From positions 1 to 32,140 of the forward strand of contig PMES01000066.1 in NCBI GenBank assembly GCA_003154775.1: 32,140 nt of DNA, written 5' to 3'. The position numbers and the translations under genes were made by a program. Positions 13,072 to 21,474 of this stretch are shown here, one piece after another (position 1 is the first letter of the stretch; every line of letters starts with the position of its first letter). This stretch comes from Acidobacteriota bacterium (GTDB taxonomy: Bacteria; Acidobacteriota; Terriglobia; Acidiferrales; UBA7541). The notes below the pieces were generated by a model. The model saw only the letters and a list, made by a program, of their open reading frames with translations. It was not told the origin of the DNA and ran no database searches.

Positions 13072-15122
13072 TGTTTTGCTTCGGAAGCGCTGCGCTCGCG
13101 TGCCGTATACAGGCCGCGGCGCACACGGAATTCGCCCGGCCGGAACTTAACGGCGCAATATTCCTGCGCCCGGCTGGCTTGATTGCGATAACGCGCCAGC
13201 GCATACACCGGGAACGAATTCTTGTAGAGGTGATACTTCAAATAAAAAACGCCGGGGAAGCCCGTGCCGGTGAAATCCTCTTCGCTCCAGGAACCATTGG
13301 CATTCTGTTGCTGCACCAGGTACGCGGCGGCGCGCGCGATCGCCGGATCGTCGGGATCCGCGCCCGCGAGCAATCCAATCAATCCCCAGGCGGTCTGCGA
13401 TGGCGTGCTATTGCCCTGCGCCTTGGTGGAGACCGCCTCATAGCTGCGCAGCGACTCGCCAAAGCTCCCATCGGCTTTCTGCACCTGCCGCAGCCAGGCG
13501 ACGGCGCGCACGCAATAATTCTGCGCCGTCAGCGACACGGTCTCCAGCGCTCGCAAAACGCCGCTTGTGCCGTACACGTAATTCACGCCCCAGCGCCCAA
13601 ACCACGATCCATCCTTGCTCTGATCTTTCATCAGGAACTGCACGGCCTTCTGAACCACCGGGTGATCGCCGGGCCACCCGAACCGCCCCAGGCATTCCAC
13701 TACCCGCGCGGTGACGTCTGCCGTAGAAGGATCGATCATCGCGTTATGGTCCGCGAAGGGTATATTGCAAAGGATCTGCCGGTTGTTGTCGCGGTCAAAA
13801 GCGCCCCATCCGCCATCGCGGTTCTGCATGCTGAGCAACCACTGAATTCCCCGGCGCATTGCTGATTCCATGCGCTTCTCGTCCGGGAATTTCACCCGCT
13901 GCAACGCCATCAAGACGAACGCGGTGTCATCCACGTCGGGATAAAAGTCATTGCGGAACTCAAACGCCCAGCCGCCCGGCTCGGCGTCCTTGTTCTTGAT
14001 CTGCCAATCGCCCTTGCCCAGGACCTGCTTCGTCAGAATCCACTCCGCCGCCTTCACCAACGCCGGATGATCCGCAGGCAATCCCGCTTCCTCAAGAGCT
14101 ACCATGGCGATACACGTATCCCATACGGGGGAAACGCAAGGCTGCAGGCGAATAGTGTCGCCTTCCTCAATCTCAAACCGCGAAAACTCCTTGATCTCCC
14201 GCCACGTAATCGGATCTTCCGGCCCATGCCCCAGCGCCATCAGCGCAAAAATCGAGTTCATCATCGAAGGATAGATGGCCGCGAGCCCCTCGGTCCGCTC
14301 CATGTGCTGCAGCATCCATTCCTTGGCTTCCTTGATGGCCTTTTGCCGCAACGGTTTCCACGGCAGCTTCTCGTACAGCTTCAACCCGCGGTCCACCGCG
14401 AGAAACAGGTTTTTCCAGGAGAGGATCTGCTTGCTCCAGTTGAATGCCGCCGTTTTCTGCGTGGGATCCTTGAACAGTTCGTCCACCCGCGCGTGTTCCG
14501 GCAGGCGAAACTCCGGCCGCACCGACGACAATATCGCCATCGGAATCACGATCCCGCGCGTCCAAGAAGACATCTCGTAAATATTGAAATAGAACCAGTT
14601 CGGCAGCAGCACCAATTCCGGCGGAATCGCCGGCACCAACTCCCAGCCCACGGCTCCCACCAGCGCCAGATAAAAACGCACGTAGGAATTCGTGTGTTCC
14701 AGTCCGCCCAGGCGGTGAACGGCCTCGCGCGCCTTGATCATATGCGGCGCGTCAGGAGAATCCCCCGCCAGCTTTAGCGCGAAATAGGCCTTCGAGGTGG
14801 CATTGAGTTCCGAGGCGCCGCCAGGATAAATCGGCCAGCCGCCATCGCCCATCTGCTTCCGCCGGACATAGTTGGCCAGCTTGGCGATGCGCGCCGGATC
14901 GGCCTTGTCAAGTACGTGCAGGTAGTAGATGTAATCGGATTCGAGGGTGGTATCGGCCTCGAGTTCGCCGTGCCAATACCCTTCCTCAGCTTGAATGGAT
15001 AGGAGATACTCGGTGCCGTTCTCGACGGCCTTTTCCACCTGCTCCGCCCAAGTCTCCTGACGCCATGGTGATGGCGCGGGCGCGACCGGCAACTCCTCCC
15101 CAATACGTATGTACGAGCCCAT
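13050..15122 (-). CDS. shc: Squalene-hopene cyclase
   Basis: Shc (HpnF) cyclises squalene to hopene and hopanol at the inner face of the cytoplasmic membrane. The 690-residue protein has the catalytic DVDD at 396-399 (in FYPDVDDTAF). It also has repeated QW motifs, for example QAEEGYWHGEL (44-54), KQMGDGGWP (89-97), MQNRDGGWGAF (432-442), DQSKDGSWFGRWG (500-512), QKADGSFGES (548-557) and QQNANGSWSEEDF (605-617). The membrane-insertion region around WFYFNIYEMSSWTRGIVIPMAIL is also recognisable. Length is normal up to about residue 648; a basic tail of some 40 residues follows and runs 22 nt into hpnH. A ribosome binding site, GGGGGAG, precedes the ATG. It is the first gene of the operon, about 130 nt downstream of a predicted transcription start. 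Confidence 0.97.
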   Translation of the reverse strand: MGSYIRIGEELPVAPAPSPWRQETWAEQVEKAVENGTEYLLSIQAEEGYWHGELEADTTLESDYIYYLHVLDKADPARIAKLANYVRRKQMGDGGWPIYPGGASELNATSKAYFALKLAGDSPDAPHMIKAREAVHRLGGLEHTNSYVRFYLALVGAVGWELVPAIPPELVLLPNWFYFNIYEMSSWTRGIVIPMAILSSVRPEFRLPEHARVDELFKDPTQKTAAFNWSKQILSWKNLFLAVDRGLKLYEKLPWKPLRQKAIKEAKEWMLQHMERTEGLAAIYPSMMNSIFALMALGHGPEDPITWREIKEFSRFEIEEGDTIRLQPCVSPVWDTCIAMVALEEAGLPADHPALVKAAEWILTKQVLGKGDWQIKNKDAEPGGWAFEFRNDFYPDVDDTAFVLMALQRVKFPDEKRMESAMRRGIQWLLSMQNRDGGWGAFDRDNNRQILCNIPFADHNAMIDPSTADVTARVVECLGRFGWPGDHPVVQKAVQFLMKDQSKDGSWFGRWGVNYVYGTSGVLRALETVSLTAQNYCVRAVAWLRQVQKADGSFGESLRSYEAVSTKAQGNSTPSQTAWGLIGLLAGADPDDPAIARAAAYLVQQQNANGSWSEEDFTGTGFPGVFYLKYHLYKNSFPVYALARYRNQASRAQEYCAVKFRPGEFRVRRGLYTARERSASEAKQCGIPSG

Positions 15123-15237
15123 CTCGGCTCCCCCTCAGGCGAAATGCAGTACTCCCCCAAATATCCTAAGCTGCTTTCAACAGCTCAGCTAACTACCCTA
15201 TTGCCTTACACTTCCAAAAGACCACCATAGAAAATCA

Positions 15238-15249
15238 ATACTCGAGTAT
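15238..15249. promoter_or_regulatory. 12-bp perfect palindrome at the predicted shc transcription start
   Basis: ATACTCGAGTAT is its own reverse complement. It lies 12-23 nt beyond the -10 box, so it would cover about +5 to +16 of the hopanoid operon transcript, a normal place for a repressor operator. Palindromes of this length also occur by chance several times in a window of this size, so position is the main argument. Confidence 0.4.
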
Positions 15250-15260
15250 GTGCAGTACCC

Positions 15261-15289
15261 ATTATCCCTGTCCCCGGAAAATCGGTCAA
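15261..15289 (-). promoter_or_regulatory. Sigma70-type promoter of the hopanoid operon
   Basis: On the minus strand TTGACC (15289-15284; 5 of 6 consensus bases) is followed after exactly 17 nt by GATAAT (15266-15261; 5 of 6). The predicted start near 15254 leaves a leader of about 130 nt before the shc ATG. No comparable promoter was noticed inside the operon, which fits one long transcript for eight genes. Confidence 0.65.
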
Positions 15290-15528
15290 CGAATAAGATG
15301 CCGCCGCTAAGACCCCGAGTTGTCGCAAAATGTCACATTTGCACCCTGGGAGTCCCTTCCAGAATTTGATGTACCAGCGCCTCTAAAGGTTCCGCCAGAC
15401 TGTCGCCCTGCCTTTGCGACACCGATGGCTTTTCCGGCAGCAACTTGGCAGGCAGCCGCATCCAGAGCCGTGCCGGAGAAGGAAGCCTTCCCGGTATTTT
15501 CAGCATCCTTCTCTCTCTAACTCAATTC

Positions 15529-16545
15529 CTAATCTCTCCGCTTCGCCTCTAACTTTTTGACACGCTCCGCCAACTCCGGCAGCCGCGCGAACCACCCATA
15601 TTGCTCCTTGAATTTATCTAGCGGTCGCGCTGGAGTTCCCCAAACCGTCTCCCCACTTCGAATAGTCTTGCCATTGAGAATACCCGACTGCCCGCCTGCG
15701 GTCGCTCGATCTTCCAGCGTGCAATGTTCCCCCATCCCTACCTGTCCTCCGCAGACCACGTGATGCCCCAGCTTGCAGGAACCTGAGATGCCCGTCTGCG
15801 CCGCAACTACGGTGTGCTCGCCGATCTGGACGTTGTGGCCCACGTGCACCAGATTGTCCAGCTTCACGCCCGCGCCGAGCCGCGTGTCGTCCAGCGAACC
15901 GCGGTCCACCGTCGTATTCGCTCCAATCTCCACATCCTCGCCAATCTCCACGATCCCTGCCTGCGGAAATTTCCAGTATCGCTCTCCATCAAACGCATAC
16001 CCGAATCCATCGGCGCCGATGACTGCCCCCGCGTGAATCTCCGCGCGGCTTCCCAAGCGCACTCCGGCATACAGCGTCACATGCGGGTGCAGGCGGCAAT
16101 CCTCGCCAATCCAGCATCCTGCGCCAATCACGCAGTGCGCGCCGATTTGCGTGCCCTCTCCCACGCGTACGTCCTCGCCGATCACCGCATACGGCCCGAT
16201 GCTCACGTTCGCTGCGACTCGAGCAAGCGGCGCTACAATCGCCGTCGGGTGGATCCCGCTGGCAATCGGTCGCCGCTCCAAAAGAATCGCCGCCGCCTTT
16301 GCAAAGGCCACCTTGGGCTGCGCACTGCGCAGGACCGTCTTCCCCGGCAGGTCAATTCCTTCCCCCGCCACCACGCAAGCCGCTGCCGAAGCCACCGCGC
16401 GCTCCGCATGCTTTGCCGTCTCGACGTAAATCAAGTCATGCGATCCCGCGCGCTCCGGCGCGGCCACACCGGTCAATTCCAACCGGCCGTCACCTTCCAC
16501 CTTCGCCCCAACGGCTTGCGCCACATCCTTCGCTGTGCTTTTCAT
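15529..16545 (-). CDS. lpxD: UDP-3-O-acyl-glucosamine N-acyltransferase
   Basis: LpxD adds the N-linked hydroxyacyl chain to UDP-3-O-acyl-glucosamine in lipid A synthesis, using acyl-ACP in the cytoplasm. The 338-residue protein has the LpxD N-terminal uridine-binding domain (about 1-95). It is followed by a left-handed beta-helix of hexapeptide repeats ([20 protein letters not shown] and others), the conserved [11 protein letters not shown] (178-187), [12 protein letters not shown] and the active-site region [12 protein letters not shown] with catalytic His237. A C-terminal helix follows ([14 protein letters not shown]). Length is normal. AGGAG lies 9 nt before the ATG. The gene follows the LpxL-like gene by 48 nt on the same strand, so the two lipid A genes probably form a unit. 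Confidence 0.96.
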   Translation of the reverse strand: MKSTAKDVAQAVGAKVEGDGRLELTGVAAPERAGSHDLIYVETAKHAERAVASAAACVVAGEGIDLPGKTVLRSAQPKVAFAKAAAILLERRPIASGIHPTAIVAPLARVAANVSIGPYAVIGEDVRVGEGTQIGAHCVIGAGCWIGEDCRLHPHVTLYAGVRLGSRAEIHAGAVIGADGFGYAFDGERYWKFPQAGIVEIGEDVEIGANTTVDRGSLDDTRLGAGVKLDNLVHVGHNVQIGEHTVVAAQTGISGSCKLGHHVVCGGQVGMGEHCTLEDRATAGGQSGILNGKTIRSGETVWGTPARPLDKFKEQYGWFARLPELAERVKKLEAKRRD

Positions 16546-16593
16546 CGCCCGCTTCTCCTCTGCTTCTGCTTCACCCTCGCGGTTCTCTTCTCT

Positions 16594-17502
16594 TCACAAA
16601 AAATCATACAAAGGCGGTTCACCCTGCGGCCGGTTTTTCCACCTCGCGTGGACCCACACCCACTGCTCGGGATGCTTGCGGATAATCTCCTCGATCACTT
16701 TGGTAAAGCGCCTGGTGTTTTCCAGGACGTCGCGCTCGGCATCTCCCGTGCGCACCAGTTCCACCGGCGGCTCGAAGCGCAAGCGGTACTTGCGAAGATT
16801 TTCATCCCAATAGGCGTAGCCGGGCACCACCGCGGCATCCGTATGCAGGGCCACGCGCGCAATTCCGGTCGTCGTGCATGCCGGCGTGCCAAAAAAATCC
16901 ACGTACGCCCCTTCCTCCGGCATGGTGTTCTGGTCCGCAAGGATTCCGATCGTTCCCGCCTCTTTCAGCACCCTTAGCATCACGCGCGCCGATTCGTTCT
17001 TGAAGATCGGCCGGTTCCCCGAAAGTCCGCGATACTGATTCACCAGGCGGTCCAGCGGCTCGTTGTCCAGTGGCCGCGCCATGTAATGCAGCGGGAATCC
17101 GTACAGCCCATGCGCAAACGAGGAAAGCTCCCAGGCGCCGATGTGGCCGGTGAGGTAGAGCACCCCCTTGCCGCGGCTCTGCCCCGCAAGAAAATTCTCG
17201 TGCCCATCAAGAATTACGATCTGTTCGATATTTTCACGCGTGTACTTCGGAAACCGCGCGAACTCGGCGGCCATCCACCCCAGATTGCGCGTCATCTTGC
17301 GCATAACGCCGCAGCGCTGCGCGTCTGTCCAATCGGGAAACGCCAGCCTCAGGTTAAACTCCGCTGTCTTGCGCAGTTTGGACCTCGACAGAAACAGCAG
17401 GCGTGTTCCCGCTGCCGCGACGCTTCGCGCCATCGGTCGCGGCAGGATGCCCAGCATCTTTACCGCGCTCCATGCCACCGCATATTGCAGCCATTCCTTC
17501 AT
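16594..17502 (-). CDS. LpxL/HtrB-type lipid A acyltransferase
   Basis: This 302-residue protein belongs to the HtrB/MsbB (LpxL/LpxM) lysophospholipid acyltransferase family, which adds secondary acyl chains to Kdo-lipid A at the inner membrane. The catalytic HxxxxE motif is TGHIGAWE (H120, E125). Other family blocks are visible: AEFNLRLAFPDWT, GKGVLYLTGHIG, the RPLDN/LDRLVNQYR region, GILADQNTMPEEGAYVDFFGTPACTTTG, and a late EEIIRKHPEQWVWVHARWKNRP. A weak hydrophobic N-terminal helix (residues 5-25) may serve as the membrane anchor. It lies upstream of lpxD in the same direction and diverges from the GT39 gene with an 89-bp shared region. Which position of lipid A is acylated cannot be read from sequence. 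Confidence 0.9.
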   Translation of the reverse strand: MKEWLQYAVAWSAVKMLGILPRPMARSVAAAGTRLLFLSRSKLRKTAEFNLRLAFPDWTDAQRCGVMRKMTRNLGWMAAEFARFPKYTRENIEQIVILDGHENFLAGQSRGKGVLYLTGHIGAWELSSFAHGLYGFPLHYMARPLDNEPLDRLVNQYRGLSGNRPIFKNESARVMLRVLKEAGTIGILADQNTMPEEGAYVDFFGTPACTTTGIARVALHTDAAVVPGYAYWDENLRKYRLRFEPPVELVRTGDAERDVLENTRRFTKVIEEIIRKHPEQWVWVHARWKNRPQGEPPLYDFL

Positions 17503-17591
17503 CAGGGCTGAGTGTCTTCCCGTCCTTTCGCGTCAGTATGACGGACTTCCGCCATTCCAAGATACACTTAGAATCTTAGAGCCGGCGATCC

Positions 17592-19379
17592 GTGAACCTA
17601 ACTGACAACTCCAGCCGTGATGGCGATTCCCTCTCGATGGCCGCGCGCCTCCTCTGGCTTGTCCTAATTATCGCCACGCTCTATCTCTGCTATTTCCACA
17701 ATTTAGGCGCCATCGGCCTGGTGGGGCCGGACGAGCCGCGCTACGCCTGGATTGCCCGTGAAATGCACGAATCCGGCGACTGGATCACGCCCCGCCTCTA
17801 TGGCAAGCCCTGGTTTGAAAAGCCGGTCCTTTATTATTGGGGCGCGGCGCTCAGCTTCAAATTCTTCGGTGTGAGCGAGGCCGCGGCGCGTTTCCCCAGC
17901 GCCTTAGCTGCGCTGCTGGCGACCCTGGCCATGGCCTGGCTGGCCTGGCGGGTCTATGGTCCGTGGACCGCGCGCTGGTTGCTGCTTCTTCTGCCCACCA
18001 CCGTGGGCATGATTGGTTTTTCGCACGCCGCGGCCACAGACATGCCCTTCGCCGGAACGCTCACAATCGCAATGGTTTTTGCCGCCGGCATCCTTGGGCT
18101 CGTTCCACCCGCTGGTCTCTCGCTTCATGCACCGAAGCTGAGCTTGTACACAAACACGCGTCCCAGGCGTCTAGTCAGTCTGCTCTTCTTTGGCTTTTTC
18201 CTCGGACTCGCCACGCTCGCAAAGGGACCTGCCGCCATCGTTCTTTCCGGCGGCGGCGTATTGTTGTGGGCGGCATTCACCAGACGCTGGCGTGACGCCT
18301 TCCGCTGCCTTCATCCGTTGGCCATCGCCAGCTTCTGTCTCACGGCCCTCCCCTGGTACATCATCTGTTCCCGGCGCAATCCCGACTTCTTCCGCGTGTT
18401 CATCATCGAGCACAATTTCAAGCGCTACCTCACCCCCGAATTCCAGCACATCCAGCCCTTCTGGTATTACGTTCCTGTACTTCTCATCGCCTTTGCTCCA
18501 TGGACTCTGGCGCTTCTCTGGTCCACCCTCTTCGGAGCATTGCGCGCCTGGCCGCAACGCCGCCCCTCCGACGCCACGCTCCTGGCCTTGTGCTGGGTCC
18601 TCTTCTGCCTCGTATTTTTCTCCATCTCCAAATCGAAGCTGCCCGGCTACATCCTCCCCGCCGTCCCACCCATCGGCCTGCTTCTTTCGAGAGCATACGC
18701 GCGCCTCGTTCCGCAAGAAGGGTGGACGTTTCGTTTGCTCTTACTCGGTGGCGCCATCCCGATGGTCCTCGTGACGCCAGTGCTCTGGTCCTTCTACTTC
18801 GGCCGTTCTGGACCCACTGCGAAGGCGGCCACGGGAGCGGGCTGGGTTTTGCTGCTCTTGGGTCTCGCAAACTTGCTCTTGGCCGCCAGGAAAAGGGCAA
18901 AGCAAAGCGCATTCGCTCTAACCTCGCTCTGCGTAGTACCGATACTCGCCCTTCTTCTGTTCTTCAACCACATGGCGCCGCTGTTTCTGCCTTGGGATCC
19001 CTCTGGGAAAACACTCGCCGAAAACTTGCGTGCCGCGAACATTCCACCTGAACAGACTTACGTAGCGGCCATGCGACGCGGGCAGCAATTCAGCCTCAGT
19101 TTTTACCTGCACCAGGAAATTCAGACGTGGGATCAAAACCAGCCCAAAGAAGGCTACCTGCTTCGGAATTCCAGGGATTGCCAACACTTTGTGAAACCGC
19201 CATGGGTGTGCGCAACCGACCCGGTCGAGCTCCAGACAAGTGGCTGGTTCGTTTACAAAGTCCAGCGCAGCGACTCAGTGAGCAGTCGGCACGATGGCAG
19301 TGGACTTGGCGGGAGCGGCCTTGGGGGCAGCGGGCTTCACTGGGACGGGCTCGAAGTTCGTAATCGGCAGCCGCGCTAG
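17592..19379 (+). CDS. GT39/ArnT-like membrane glycosyltransferase
   Basis: The 595-residue protein has many membrane segments and the GT-C (PMT/ArnT) signature. An acidic pair in the first periplasmic loop (VGPDEPRYAWIAREM, D47/E48) is followed by GDWITPRLYGKPWFEKPVLYYWG. Later come LATLAKGPAAIVL, LPWYIICSRRNPDFFRVFIIEHNFKRY and SKSKLPGYILPAVPPIGLL. Such enzymes use polyprenyl-phosphate sugars; ArnT itself modifies lipid A. The neighbouring lipid A genes on the other strand make a lipid A or envelope substrate plausible but unproven. The start is GTG at 17592; ATG at 17637 is an alternative, and neither has a good ribosome binding site. The last 35 codons, a Gly/Ser-rich tail, overlap the convergent hydrolase-fold gene by 105 nt and may be a 3' extension without function. 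Confidence 0.88.
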   Translation: MNLTDNSSRDGDSLSMAARLLWLVLIIATLYLCYFHNLGAIGLVGPDEPRYAWIAREMHESGDWITPRLYGKPWFEKPVLYYWGAALSFKFFGVSEAAARFPSALAALLATLAMAWLAWRVYGPWTARWLLLLLPTTVGMIGFSHAAATDMPFAGTLTIAMVFAAGILGLVPPAGLSLHAPKLSLYTNTRPRRLVSLLFFGFFLGLATLAKGPAAIVLSGGGVLLWAAFTRRWRDAFRCLHPLAIASFCLTALPWYIICSRRNPDFFRVFIIEHNFKRYLTPEFQHIQPFWYYVPVLLIAFAPWTLALLWSTLFGALRAWPQRRPSDATLLALCWVLFCLVFFSISKSKLPGYILPAVPPIGLLLSRAYARLVPQEGWTFRLLLLGGAIPMVLVTPVLWSFYFGRSGPTAKAATGAGWVLLLLGLANLLLAARKRAKQSAFALTSLCVVPILALLLFFNHMAPLFLPWDPSGKTLAENLRAANIPPEQTYVAAMRRGQQFSLSFYLHQEIQTWDQNQPKEGYLLRNSRDCQHFVKPPWVCATDPVELQTSGWFVYKVQRSDSVSSRHDGSGLGGSGLGGSGLHWDGLEVRNRQPR

Positions 19380-20285
19380 GAAAAACGTCACTACCCGATT
19401 CTCGTACGTACGCTTCTCGTCATCCGGCAGGTTCACGAAATTCCCGTGCGCGACGATGGCCATTTCCCGAGGCTCGCCCGCCTTCAAAAACATCTCACGC
19501 GTGATCGCGGCGAGTTCCGGATCATCCGCTGCGCCAATGAACAAGACCGGCACGCCGGACGCGGACAGGCGCTTCAGTTTCGCGGAGAGTGGCGGATCAT
19601 TCTTGTAAGCGTAGTTCAGCCATTCAAAACTCGTCTGCGCGGACTTCACCATCATCGGGAATCCACCCACGCCGGTCTTATCCACGCCGATCTTCACCAT
19701 CTGTTTCGGGTTGTCGTACACGGAGTCGAGCACCAGCGCGCGCACGCGAGGATCCCTCTCCGCCTCGCGCAGCGCGGCATAAGCGCCCAGATTGTAGCCC
19801 CACAAACCAAAGCGCGCGGCATCCACGTCATTTCGTGTAGCCAGCGTATCGATGGCGGCGCGCACCTCGTCCGACTCGCGATAGCCGAATGTGGTCAAGC
19901 CGTCATTCCCGCCGTGAGCCGCAAAATCAAACACGAACGAGTTGTACTGATGGTCCTGCAGCGAGGAAACCAACGTGAGCAATTCGCCCCGGCTGGATTG
20001 ATAACCGTGGCAAAGAATGATTGTCGGCGCTCCCCGCAACCCGGGGAAGAACCAGCCTTTGCGGGTGCCCAGGCCCGCCACCGTAAAGTCCACTTCATCG
20101 GGGCGGCCCGGGAAAGTCTCCATATTGATCTCTGAACTCGTGCGCTGCGGCTTCACAATCCAGTAGATCAGCACCCCGGAAATGACCGCCGTGGCGACCA
20201 GGGCAAAAAACACCAGTGCCAGAATCACGGTCACAAGTTTCATGTACCAACGTGTTGGATACCGCAATTCGTACAGGATCGACAT
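19275..20285 (-). CDS. Membrane-anchored alpha/beta-hydrolase-fold protein lacking the nucleophile Ser
   Basis: The 336-residue protein has an N-terminal membrane segment (residues about 15-44) and an alpha/beta-hydrolase fold of the kind usually labelled prolyl-oligopeptidase-like or Yju3-like. The oxyanion-hole region is ILCHGYQSSRG (91-100), then FDFAAHGGNDG (120-129). The acid-loop region is LFIGAADDPE (248-257) and the His is in VAHGNFVNL (H280). The nucleophile elbow reads GLWGYNLGAYA: the GxSxG serine is Asn165 (codon AAT). The protein may be a non-catalytic relative or carry a single-base change. A Pro/Ala/Lys-rich C-terminal tail overlaps the GT39 gene by 105 nt. It is transcribed divergently from the GNAT gene. 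The ATG at 20285 is kept although ATG 20243 would still include the whole membrane segment. Confidence 0.82.
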   Translation of the reverse strand: MSILYELRYPTRWYMKLVTVILALVFFALVATAVISGVLIYWIVKPQRTSSEINMETFPGRPDEVDFTVAGLGTRKGWFFPGLRGAPTIILCHGYQSSRGELLTLVSSLQDHQYNSFVFDFAAHGGNDGLTTFGYRESDEVRAAIDTLATRNDVDAARFGLWGYNLGAYAALREAERDPRVRALVLDSVYDNPKQMVKIGVDKTGVGGFPMMVKSAQTSFEWLNYAYKNDPPLSAKLKRLSASGVPVLFIGAADDPELAAITREMFLKAGEPREMAIVAHGNFVNLPDDEKRTYENRVVTFFLARLPITNFEPVPVKPAAPKAAPAKSTAIVPTAH

Positions 20286-20443
20286 GGGCTTTGGGCTTCA
20301 GGGCCGGTCCGCTGGACGGCCGCCTCACTTTTCTTTCTCAGCCGTTGCTCAGGCTACAGCCGCATCCTATCATGCGTTTTCGCGCCCCTCCCTTTTCATC
20401 TCTCCCCCCTGTGCCCGATTCGTATCGCCCCGCAGTTTCGCAT

Positions 20444-20472
20444 TTGGCGGTCCACGCACCGAATCGGATATT
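20444..20472 (+). promoter_or_regulatory. Possible sigma70-type promoter of the GNAT gene
   Basis: TTGGCG (20444-20449) and GATATT (20467-20472) are 17 nt apart, each matching 4 of 6 consensus bases. The predicted start is about 30 nt before the GNAT ATG. The match is modest. Confidence 0.35.
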
Positions 20473-20510
20473 ATGGCTACTGGGCTGGGGGACGCCCTGC
20501 CACCCTATCC

Positions 20511-21443
20511 ATGAACATCGTTGACCTGCGCCAGACGACTGTCCGCCAAATCGAGCCTCTGCTGCTCGAAGAAGCTCGCCATTGGCGCGAAGAACTTCAC
20601 TGGGACTACCGCAGCGCGACAGACCTCATCAAGCGCTTCCTGGAGGCGCGCGCTCTTTCGGGCTGCGTGGCTTTTGACCACGGCATCGCGGTGGGCTATG
20701 CCTTTTACGTGCTGGAGGATCACAAAGGGCTGATTGGCGACTTGTTTGTCTCGCCGAGTTACGACCAGGAACCCATCGGCCGGCGCCTTCTGGATGAAAT
20801 GCTATTCTCCATGCGCGCGCTGCCCCAATTGCAGCGCATCGAAGCCCAGCTCATGCCTTTCGGCGGACCCGTGGAAGACGCGCTGCGCGACCAGGGTTTC
20901 CGGCTGCACACGCGGCAATTCATGCTCTTCGACCTGCTGAAGAAGGCCGAAGGTGCGCCCAGCATCAACTCCGGCATGCGCCTGGATCGCTGGAATGACC
21001 GCTACATGGAGTCGTGCGCCAAGCTGATCTACCTGGCCTATGCGAATCACGTTGATGGCGATATCAATGATCAGTACCGCTCGCGGCACGGCGCGCTGAA
21101 ATTCCTGAAGAACATTATTCTGCTTCCCGGCTGCGGTCAGTTTGTGCCCAACGCCTCATTCGTCCTGCGCCATCCCGGAAGCGAAGATCTGGTCGGCGCT
21201 GTCCTCACCAGCGAAGTCTCCCCCGGCGTCGGCCACACCACGCAGATTTGCGTCATGCCGGGGTTTCAGGGGCACGGCCTGGGGCGGCTTCTTATGCTCA
21301 CAGCGGCGGAAGCCCTGCGCGCCCTGAAGTTCACGGAACTCACGCTCACCGTCACCTCGGAAAATCGCACCGCCGTCCATCTTTACGAACGCCTTGGCTT
21401 CTCCACCGTCAAATCCTTCACCGCCGGCGTCTGGCCGCGTTGA
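20511..21443 (+). CDS. Double-domain GNAT N-acetyltransferase
   Basis: The 310-residue protein is built from two GNAT-like halves. The N-terminal half (about 1-145) has strands AVGYAFYVLED and GLIGDLFVSPSY followed by IGRRLLDEML, a degenerate acetyl-CoA loop. The C-terminal half (about 155-310) is canonical: VGAVLTSEVSPGVGHTTQICVMPGFQGHGLGRLLM with the Q-x2-GxG loop at 253-258, and ENRTAVHLYERLGFSTVKSF with the usual Asn and Tyr (N285, Y292). Members acetylate small amines or protein N-termini; the substrate here cannot be told. The arrangement recalls two-domain acetyltransferases in which only one half binds acetyl-CoA well. The gene is alone on the plus strand and ends 26 nt from the convergent M28 peptidase gene. 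Confidence 0.85.
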   Translation: MNIVDLRQTTVRQIEPLLLEEARHWREELHWDYRSATDLIKRFLEARALSGCVAFDHGIAVGYAFYVLEDHKGLIGDLFVSPSYDQEPIGRRLLDEMLFSMRALPQLQRIEAQLMPFGGPVEDALRDQGFRLHTRQFMLFDLLKKAEGAPSINSGMRLDRWNDRYMESCAKLIYLAYANHVDGDINDQYRSRHGALKFLKNIILLPGCGQFVPNASFVLRHPGSEDLVGAVLTSEVSPGVGHTTQICVMPGFQGHGLGRLLMLTAAEALRALKFTELTLTVTSENRTAVHLYERLGFSTVKSFTAGVWPR

Positions 21444-21447
21444 AGTT

Positions 21448-21474
21448 GTCAGTAGTCCGTTTTCAGTAATCAGT
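21448..21474. repeat. TCAGT-type microrepeat between convergent genes
   Basis: Between the GNAT and M28 stop codons, TCAGT occurs in three near-regular copies (GTCAGTAGTC, TTCAGTAATCAGTT). It is a short degenerate direct repeat with no hairpin strong enough to be called a terminator. Confidence 0.35.

Larger units (their letters stand above)
15123..15528. other. Intergenic region between lpxD and the hopanoid operon
   Basis: This 406-bp region separates the end of lpxD from shc; both lie on the minus strand. It holds the predicted shc promoter and palindrome, and a hairpin at 15473-15494 (CCGG, bulged A, GAAGG, loop AAG, CCTTC, CCGG). On the plus strand that hairpin is followed by TATTTT; in the lpxD direction it has no T-run. 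A 66-codon plus-strand frame (15320-15520) has no family features and is not called. Confidence 0.5.

Noticed and set aside
15320-15520. 66-codon plus-strand frame between lpxD and shc
   Set aside because: No ribosome binding site, no family features, and it lies opposite the leader and promoter region of the hopanoid operon.
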